A stretch of 7,318 nucleotides of DNA from UBA5436 sp964346085 (GTDB lineage: Bacteria > Bacillota > Clostridia > Saccharofermentanales > DTU023). Below are positions 1-4,839 of the stretch, one piece after another. Location of the stretch: NCBI GenBank assembly GCA_964346085.1, contig CAYFSZ010000073.1, positions 1 to 7,318 of the forward strand, given 5' to 3'. Under the pieces are notes generated by a model. The model did no database searches, was not told the origin of the DNA, and saw only the letters and a program-made list of their open reading frames with translations. A program made the position numbers and the translations under genes. Each line of letters opens with the position of its first letter. The first letter of the stretch is position 1.

Positions 1-4
1 ATCC

Positions 5-42
5 AAAAAAATACTGTTAAAAGTGTAAAAAACTCAAAAAAA
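5..42. promoter_or_regulatory. Phased A-tracts upstream of the mraZ promoter (possible UP-element or curved DNA)
   Basis: Three runs of six to seven adenines lie at 5-11, 27-32 and 36-42. Their centres are about 21 and 10 bp apart, close to whole turns of the helix, which is the arrangement that bends DNA. They lie directly upstream of the proposed -35 element, where A-rich UP elements contact the RNA polymerase alpha subunit. The runs and their spacing are seen; the curvature and promoter-boosting role are inferred. They could also simply be the AT-rich end of an upstream intergenic region. Confidence 0.3.
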
Positions 43-55
43 TTGGGAATTTCGG

Positions 56-84
56 TTGCGTTGGGGAGGGAAATAGTCTAAAAT
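56..84 (+). promoter_or_regulatory. Putative sigma-A type promoter of the dcw operon (Pmra)
   Basis: The -35 candidate TTGCGT (56-61) and the -10 candidate TAAAAT (79-84) are separated by exactly 17 bp. The -10 matches five of six consensus bases; the -35 keeps only the TTG half. Transcription would begin near base 91, giving a leader of about 73 nt before mraZ, and would place the MraZ-like boxes just downstream of the start site. That is the arrangement known for mraZ operons, where MraZ represses its own transcription. The weak -35 and the G-rich spacer leave room for another assignment. Confidence 0.45.
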
Positions 85-91
85 GCAATTT

Positions 92-138
92 AAGTGGAGG
101 AAAGTAGCTGATTTATCACTTAAGGTGGTGGAAAGTGG
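92..138 (+). promoter_or_regulatory. MraZ-box array (putative autoregulatory operator)
   Basis: Four AAGTGG-like direct repeats are visible: AAGTGG at 92-97, AAGTAG at 102-107, AGGTGG at 123-128 and AAGTGG at 133-138. They form two pairs, each with a 10-bp start-to-start period, and the pairs are 31 bp apart, so all four sit on nearly the same face of the helix. Known MraZ proteins bind direct repeats upstream of mraZ: TGGGN with 5-nt spacers in E. coli and AAAGTG-type repeats in mycoplasmas, both compatible with a 10-bp period. The array lies between the proposed transcription start and mraZ itself. The repeats are seen; binding by this MraZ is inferred. Confidence 0.6.
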
Positions 139-153
139 TAGATTTGTTGCAAA

Positions 154-189
154 ATGAACGCCGATGGCACGATATACACATACAATTGA
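154..189 (+). other. Out-of-frame 11-codon mini-ORF overlapping the mraZ start
   Basis: An ATG at 154 opens a short frame (M-N-A-D-G-T-I-Y-T-Y-N) ending at TGA 187-189. It lies ten bases before the mraZ ATG, in another frame, and runs across it. Neither ATG has a good Shine-Dalgarno sequence; the purine stretch at 132-141 is nearer to this one (12 nt from its end) than to the mraZ start (22 nt). It may be chance, or it may lower mraZ initiation. There is no coding evidence beyond the open frame. Confidence 0.12.
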
Positions 190-598
190 TAAAAAAGGAC
201 GTGTAATTGTTCCCGCAAGACTTAGAGATAATCTTGACGGTGTTCTTTATGTGACTTTAAGTTTGGATAAGAATTATTTATCCGCTTATACTCCTGAGCA
301 ATTTAACAGTATTAGAGAACAAATAGGTGCTCTTTCGGGTACTGACCCTGATGTAAGACGCTTGAAAAGAGCAATCATCGGTGAAGCGATAGAGTGTTCC
401 TTTGATTCTCAAGGTCGTATCAGCTTGACAGATAATTTATGGAAATGGATTGGTGTGAATGCTGGTGACGAGATTTGTTTTATTGACATGTACGATAAAT
501 TAGACATTTGTTCCAAAGAGTTTTATGAAAAATCTTTGGGTGATATTGATTCATTAAGCGAATTAGATTTGACAAGATTCGATGTGCAAGGACTCTAA
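164..598 (+). CDS. mraZ: Transcriptional regulator MraZ
   Basis: This is a 144-residue protein of normal MraZ length, an AbrB-like DNA-binding protein that forms ring oligomers and regulates the dcw operon from repeats in its own leader. The two half-domains each carry the family DxxGR signature: D9-K-K-G-R13, followed by VIVPARLR, and D81-S-Q-G-R85. The N-terminus YTHTIDKKGR matches the family YxHxIDxKGR start. The chosen ATG is the only possible one, because an in-frame TGA lies at 155-157; the protein starts about two residues short of the common MFxGEY form. No convincing Shine-Dalgarno sequence precedes it. It is the first gene of the operon, follows putative MraZ boxes at 92-138, and overlaps rsmH by 17 nt. 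Identification is firm; autoregulation is inferred from family and context. Confidence 0.95.
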   Translation: MARYTHTIDKKGRVIVPARLRDNLDGVLYVTLSLDKNYLSAYTPEQFNSIREQIGALSGTDPDVRRLKRAIIGEAIECSFDSQGRISLTDNLWKWIGVNAGDEICFIDMYDKLDICSKEFYEKSLGDIDSLSELDLTRFDVQGL

Positions 599-1535
599 TT
601 TTCATCATATACCGGTTCTTTATCATGAAGTGCTGGAAGGATTAAAGATTAATCCTGAAGGTATCTATGTTGATTGTACCGCTGGTGGTGGTGGACATAG
701 CTCAGGTATTCTACAAAAGCTTTCTGATCAAGGACGTTTGATATGTATTGATCAAGATAAGGAAGCACTCTCCGCGACAAAACTGAAACTTGAAAGTTTA
801 AAGAATAATAAGGCGAATTATACTTTGGTAAACAACAATTTTTCGAATTTAAAACAGATTTTATCTGCATTAAAGATTGAAAAAGTAGATGGAATTTTAG
901 CTGATTTAGGTGTGTCATCTCATCAGATTGACACAGCTGAAAGAGGGTTTTCTTTTCAGCGTGATGGTGCTTTGGATATGAGAATGAATCAAGATAATCC
1001 ATACACCGCTGCAGATTTTGTGAATACGGCTACAGTAGAAGAAATGACTGCTGTATTTAGGAAATATGGAGAGGAACGTTTTTCTCAGAGAATTGCAAAT
1101 GCAATAGCTAAAGATAGAATAGAGAATCCTTTTGAAACTACATTACAACTGGTTGAAACAATTAAACGAGTTGTTCCTGCGAAAAGCAAAAGAGAACAAC
1201 ATCCGGCGAAACGTGTTTTTCAAGCCATTCGTATTTATGTGAATGGTGAATTAGATGAAGTAGAAAAATTACTGGAGTCGGCAAAAGATTGTCTGAATCC
1301 TGGAGGACGCATTGCGATTATTACATTCCATTCATTAGAAGATAGAATTGTGAAACATGAATTTCAGCAATGGGAAAATCCTTGCACTTGTCCTAAAGAG
1401 TTTCCGGTATGCATTTGTGGAGCTGTATCAATAGGCAAAACAATCCAGAGAAAAGGAATTGTGGCATCGGTTAATGATATTCAAGATAATCCGCGAGCGA
1501 GAAGTGCACGTCTTAGAATTTTTGAACGAAAGTAA
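582..1535 (+). CDS. rsmH: 16S rRNA (cytosine1402-N4)-methyltransferase RsmH (MraW)
   Basis: This 317-residue SAM-dependent enzyme methylates N4 of C1402 in 16S rRNA, in the decoding centre of the 30S subunit. Family marks in order are: FHHIPVLYHEVLEGL (7-21); SAM motif I DCTAGGGGHS (31-40); acidic loop IDQDK (56-60); DLGVSSHQID (108-117) with RGFSF (121-125) and LDMRMN (131-136); the insert-domain motif HPAKRVFQAIRIYVNGEL (207-224); and ITFHSLEDRIVK (247-258). A Cys cluster, CxC at 268-270 and CxC at 277-279, is typical of Firmicutes RsmH and may bind metal. The start at 582 is the only usable one in this frame (TGA at 570-572) and lies inside the end of mraZ, with no good Shine-Dalgarno sequence before it. 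This suggests translation coupled to mraZ. Full length, no damage seen. Confidence 0.97.
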   Translation: MCKDSNFHHIPVLYHEVLEGLKINPEGIYVDCTAGGGGHSSGILQKLSDQGRLICIDQDKEALSATKLKLESLKNNKANYTLVNNNFSNLKQILSALKIEKVDGILADLGVSSHQIDTAERGFSFQRDGALDMRMNQDNPYTAADFVNTATVEEMTAVFRKYGEERFSQRIANAIAKDRIENPFETTLQLVETIKRVVPAKSKREQHPAKRVFQAIRIYVNGELDEVEKLLESAKDCLNPGGRIAIITFHSLEDRIVKHEFQQWENPCTCPKEFPVCICGAVSIGKTIQRKGIVASVNDIQDNPRARSARLRIFERK

Positions 1536-1550
1536 ATATTAATAAGTATT

Positions 1551-1554
1551 GGGG
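1551..1554 (+). promoter_or_regulatory. Ribosome binding site that decides the ftsL start
   Basis: A GGGG run sits 6 nt before the ATG at 1561. It favours that ATG over the in-frame TTG at 1549, which would itself overlap this site and has only AT-rich sequence upstream. Confidence 0.55.
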
Positions 1555-1560
1555 ACTATA

Positions 1561-2190
1561 ATGGCAAATTATAAAAGTGGAAACTTAGCATATGAGATTG
1601 ATGATTCTAGAGTGAATTCATCAGTTTTACGCGTGCGTTCAAGTGCATTGCCAGAAGTTCCATATGAAATACCTTCTTTACCTGATCGAAGAAGAGAAGA
1701 GTATGAAAGAGAAAAACGCAGAAGAGAACTAGCGGAACAAGAAAGAAGACTAGCGTTTAAATCTTTATACAAAGCAACTGGTATAGAAAGAAATACAACG
1801 ATTGCTATTTCGATTTCGATTTTGCTAATTATTGTTGGAATGTTTGCATTTTTGATGATGCGACAAGCGAATGTTGTTGAGAAGAATTTTGAAATAACAA
1901 GATTGCAGAATCAAATTGTTCAATTGCAAAATGAAAATGCTGATGAATACGAAGATATTATTTCAAAAGTAAACTTGTCAGAAGTTGAAGAGAAAGCTTA
2001 TCAAATCTACGGACTAAGAAGACCTGCTCAAGCCCAGAGAATATATGTGGATATGCCAGGGATTGACCGTGTGATTAGATATGATACTAGGAACAACGAT
2101 GCTGAAGAAGTGCAAGATGAAACTGACGCGGTTGTATTTGACGCAAGTCAAATTGAACTTTATATGAAAAAATTGAGAACACAGGAATAA
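1561..2190 (+). CDS. ftsL: FtsL-like bitopic cell division protein with long cytoplasmic tail
   Basis: This 209-residue protein sits between rsmH and the class B PBP, the standard place of ftsL. FtsL is a single-pass membrane protein that pairs through its extracytoplasmic coiled coil with DivIC/FtsB and helps activate the septal transpeptidase. Seen here: a hydrophilic N-terminal tail (1-78) with an Arg/Glu-rich helix-like stretch (42-67); one membrane segment (about 79-100, IAISISILLIIVGMFAFLMM); a likely coiled coil (about 105-128, ITRLQNQIVQLQNEN); and the FtsL/DivIC-like end motif YGLRRPAQAQRIYV (150-163). An acidic tail follows. FtsL proteins are often 90-130 residues, so the long tail is unusual though similar forms exist in Clostridia. 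ATG 1561 is preferred to the in-frame TTG at 1549. FtsL diverges quickly, so assignment rests on position and architecture; DivIC is the alternative. Confidence 0.8.
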   Translation: MANYKSGNLAYEIDDSRVNSSVLRVRSSALPEVPYEIPSLPDRRREEYEREKRRRELAEQERRLAFKSLYKATGIERNTTIAISISILLIIVGMFAFLMMRQANVVEKNFEITRLQNQIVQLQNENADEYEDIISKVNLSEVEEKAYQIYGLRRPAQAQRIYVDMPGIDRVIRYDTRNNDAEEVQDETDAVVFDASQIELYMKKLRTQE

Positions 2191-2200
2191 GTAAGAAAGA

Positions 2201-4831
2201 ATGACTGATAAAAGAGATAATAAGAAAAAGAAAAATCTCAATCAGAATAGAGGCAAACAAAATAAAGCAAGAGTTGAAAGAAAAAATGAGACTCTTGCTT
2301 TTGGGCGTGCGCAGAAAAAGCAGAATCAGCACATAAGAATTAAACAAGATTCTAATTCTCGAAATGAAGAGAAGTATTATCTGCAAAGTAAGAAGCAAAT
2401 GCAGAGAAATAATAATTCAAGAAGCAAATCTTCTGGTTTTTTACGCCTAAATCAGAATATACATAACGATGTAAAGACAACATACAATAAATCTGAAGAG
2501 ACCGTAGTTAAAAAGAAAAAGAGTATTTCAAATGTTAATTTTAATCGTAAAGGTGTCATCGCAATCTGCGGTTTAATCACTATTCTGTTTTTCTACTTTA
2601 CATATGTTCTTTTTCAACAACAAATTGTCCAGCATGATGAAATGTCAAAGATGGCAAATAATCAATATTATCGAAAAATAGTTTCACCTCCTAAGCGTGG
2701 GGATATTCTAGATAGGAATGGCAAAGTATTAGCGACAACAACAAATACATATCGTGTTGGAATTACTCCGAAGCACGTTTATTCATTGAGTGGGGCACAA
2801 AGTGCAGAACAAATAGTTTCGAAATTTGTCGAAATTTTGAGTGTAGATAAAGCTGAATTAGAAGAAAATCTTTCTAAAACAGATGAGACATATATTCAAA
2901 TTGCTAAAGATGTAACTCAAGAAAAAGCTGACTTACTTGATCAATACTTGTTTATCAATCAGATTGGCGGAGTACGTTTGGATGCAGTTCCCAAAAGAGT
3001 CTATATGAACGAAGATGTCGCAAGCCAAGTTATAGGATTCGCATCGATGGGTGATTCTTTATTGGAAGGCCGCTTAGGAGTTGAATATCAATTGAATGAC
3101 GTTTTATCTGGTCAGGAAGGATATTCATTTGGTGCGAGAGATAATTATTTGAATTCAGGATTAATACCATTTTCTCAATCGACAGAACTAAATACGAAAG
3201 ATGGATCAAATGTCTATTTGACGATTGATTATGATATTAACAAAGAATTGCAAAAACATGTGCAAGATGCCGTTGAATCTTTACAGGGAGCAGACGGAGG
3301 TCTTGGTCTTGTTATGAATGTCCGGTCAGGCGAAGTCATGGGAATGGCATCTTATCCTTATTTCAGCAGTGCTGATCCGACTGCTGAACCAACAGGTATC
3401 GAGTATGAGGGTGTTTGGAATCCAGAGAATCAGAAATCAATTGATTTCTTGATGGAGAACGTATGGAGAAACAAAGTTGTTTCTGATGTATTTGAAGTTG
3501 GTTCGACGTTTAAAATACTGACTTTGGCAATGGGGCTTGAAGAAAACATTACAGATGAAGAGAAAGTGTATAATGATGCCCCGATTGATGTCCTGGATTA
3601 TACGATTAAATGTTGGTCCGAGGAAGGCCATGGACATGAAACGATAGCTGATGCTTTTACTCTTTCTTGTAATCCTCCGTTTGTTCAAATTGGACTAAGT
3701 CTTGGTGTTGAAAAATTCTATGATTATATTAAGGCTTTTGGATTCAAAAATACATCTGGCGTTGAATTGCCAGGTGAAGCTGTTAATATTTTCCATGAAA
3801 ATCCATCGGTCATTGACTTAGCGACATTAACTTTCGGTGAGCAATCTGGTTTCAATTTAATGAGCTATTCAAAAGGTTTGAGTAGTGTTGTCAATGGCGG
3901 AAATTTGATGAAACCAACTATTGTTAAACAAATTACTAATCAGCAAGGCAATATCATTAAAGTGATGGAACCTGAAATTGAACGTCGTGTTATTTCAGAA
4001 AAAACTTCTGATAGGGTAAATCAGTTATTATCAAGAAATGATGTCATGCAAGGAATTAATACTGTTAGTTCAGGTTATCAATTAGGGGGGAAAACATCTA
4101 CGTCTGTGAATGAATTTACAGATGAATTAACAATGTCATATGTTAGTTTTGCACCTATTGAGAATCCAGAATATATGGTTATTATTGTGGTTAAAAAAGT
4201 TGTCGATCACAAAATTGGAAGTGATGCCCTAATCAACAATGTTTCGGGTTTAATGGACTTTACTTTGGATCATATGAATATTCAAAGAAATTATGAAAAC
4301 TCTGACCTGAAAGATATGGAACAGACAATTGAAATTCCTGATTTAAGAGGACTAGAGCTTGAAGATGCGAAATATAGCCTGGGCTATAAATCGATAGACG
4401 TTGTTCCAGGAGTTGATATGGATGTAAAAGACACAATTGGAGCAGTTGTTCCGGCTCCAGGAACGCTTGTGCATAATGGATCAAGAATATACGTATATCC
4501 TGATGCAGATATTGAAGAAGATTTAGTAGCCGTTCCAGATTTTAGAGGGAAAAACTATAGAGAATGCATTCTTGCTGCGAACGCGGCAGGGTTCGTTTTA
4601 GAATTTAGTGGAGATTTCCAAGGCCTTGCTTTGGAACAAGAGGTAATTTCTGCAACAGTTGAAAAAGATGTCATAGAAGAAATTACGGAAACGACAGTTG
4701 GGAATGAGAATGTTTTTGAAGAGAATGAAGAAAACACATCAGCACAGTCGTCTGGACAAAATGCAATTCAGTATGCTCAAAGAGGAGCAATTATTCATAT
4801 CGTTTTAGGATCAAACGAGATTGATCAATAG
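2201..4831 (+). CDS. ftsI: Class B penicillin-binding protein (FtsI/SpoVD-type) with two PASTA domains
   Basis: This 876-residue septal peptidoglycan D,D-transpeptidase crosslinks stem peptides outside the membrane. In order: a very basic, Asn/Gln-rich cytoplasmic tail (1-117); one membrane anchor (about 118-138); the PBP dimerisation domain, with SPPKRGDILDRNG (162-174) and GRLGVEYQLND (290-300); and the transpeptidase domain (about 340-690). The catalytic set is S435-T-F-K438, S489-C-N491 and K631-T-S633. The last is normally KTG, so Gly is replaced by Ser. PASTA 1 spans about 709-769. PASTA 2 (about 775-870) is interrupted by an acidic stretch (about 815-857). A weak purine stretch precedes the ATG. 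ftsL lies 10 nt upstream and murF 8 nt downstream. PASTA tails occur in both vegetative PBPs and sporulation SpoVD of Firmicutes, so sequence alone does not settle which role it has; division is likely if it is the only copy. Confidence 0.93.
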   Translation: MTDKRDNKKKKNLNQNRGKQNKARVERKNETLAFGRAQKKQNQHIRIKQDSNSRNEEKYYLQSKKQMQRNNNSRSKSSGFLRLNQNIHNDVKTTYNKSEETVVKKKKSISNVNFNRKGVIAICGLITILFFYFTYVLFQQQIVQHDEMSKMANNQYYRKIVSPPKRGDILDRNGKVLATTTNTYRVGITPKHVYSLSGAQSAEQIVSKFVEILSVDKAELEENLSKTDETYIQIAKDVTQEKADLLDQYLFINQIGGVRLDAVPKRVYMNEDVASQVIGFASMGDSLLEGRLGVEYQLNDVLSGQEGYSFGARDNYLNSGLIPFSQSTELNTKDGSNVYLTIDYDINKELQKHVQDAVESLQGADGGLGLVMNVRSGEVMGMASYPYFSSADPTAEPTGIEYEGVWNPENQKSIDFLMENVWRNKVVSDVFEVGSTFKILTLAMGLEENITDEEKVYNDAPIDVLDYTIKCWSEEGHGHETIADAFTLSCNPPFVQIGLSLGVEKFYDYIKAFGFKNTSGVELPGEAVNIFHENPSVIDLATLTFGEQSGFNLMSYSKGLSSVVNGGNLMKPTIVKQITNQQGNIIKVMEPEIERRVISEKTSDRVNQLLSRNDVMQGINTVSSGYQLGGKTSTSVNEFTDELTMSYVSFAPIENPEYMVIIVVKKVVDHKIGSDALINNVSGLMDFTLDHMNIQRNYENSDLKDMEQTIEIPDLRGLELEDAKYSLGYKSIDVVPGVDMDVKDTIGAVVPAPGTLVHNGSRIYVYPDADIEEDLVAVPDFRGKNYRECILAANAAGFVLEFSGDFQGLALEQEVISATVEKDVIEEITETTVGNENVFEENEENTSAQSSGQNAIQYAQRGAIIHIVLGSNEIDQ

Positions 4832-4837
4832 GAGGGG
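4830..4837 (+). promoter_or_regulatory. Strong Shine-Dalgarno sequence of murF overlapping the PBP stop codon
   Basis: AGGAGGGG begins inside the TAG stop of the PBP gene (4829-4831) and ends 2 nt before the murF ATG at 4840, so the GGAGG core has about a 4-nt spacer. It is the best ribosome site in the window and fixes the murF start. Its overlap with the stop suggests ribosomes ending the PBP can re-initiate on murF. Confidence 0.8.
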
Positions 4838-4839
4838 TT

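Noticed and set aside
20..26. AAAGTGT as an extra MraZ box of the mycoplasma type
   Set aside because: It is a single copy in an A-rich stretch, far upstream of the array and outside its phasing.
43..66. TTGGGA and TTGGGG in the upstream region as E. coli-type TGGGN MraZ boxes
   Set aside because: They are 18 bp apart, without a clear repeat at the middle position, and the AAGTGG array downstream is a better fit.
192..205. AAAAGGAC followed by GTG inside mraZ as an internal start
   Set aside because: It would begin inside the first DxxGR motif and remove essential parts of the DNA-binding half-domain.
649..1002. Minus-strand open frame inside rsmH, with similar ones at 1569-1772, 2014-2241, 2087-2398, 3437-3688, 4260-4484, 4555-4737, 6103-6396, 6594-6785 and 6792-7010
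   Set aside because: Each lies wholly or mostly opposite a well-identified gene, its translation shows no recognisable family motif, and composition (His/Tyr/Phe/Ser-rich) is what antisense of AT-rich coding DNA gives.
1536..1550. Imperfect palindrome AATATTAATAAGTATT after rsmH as a terminator
   Set aside because: It is AT-only apart from one base, too weak to form a stable hairpin, lacks a U-run and sits within the ftsL leader of an apparent operon.
1549..1560. TTG at 1549 as the ftsL start, adding M-G-T-I
   Set aside because: The TTG overlaps the GGGG ribosome site that is well placed for ATG 1561, and it has no ribosome site of its own.
1557..1562. TATAAT overlapping the ftsL start codon as a promoter -10
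   Set aside because: No -35-like sequence lies 16-18 bp upstream, and the location covers the start codon itself.
3537..3574. TTGAAG ... TATAAT within the PBP gene as an internal promoter
   Set aside because: The spacing is 26 bp, far from 17, and it lies in the middle of the transpeptidase coding region.
4085..4090. Run of six G as a possible sequencing indel creating the KTS variant
   Set aside because: The frame is continuous with typical PBP sequence on both sides (GYQLGG before, MSYVSFAPIENPEY after), so there is no sign of a shift.
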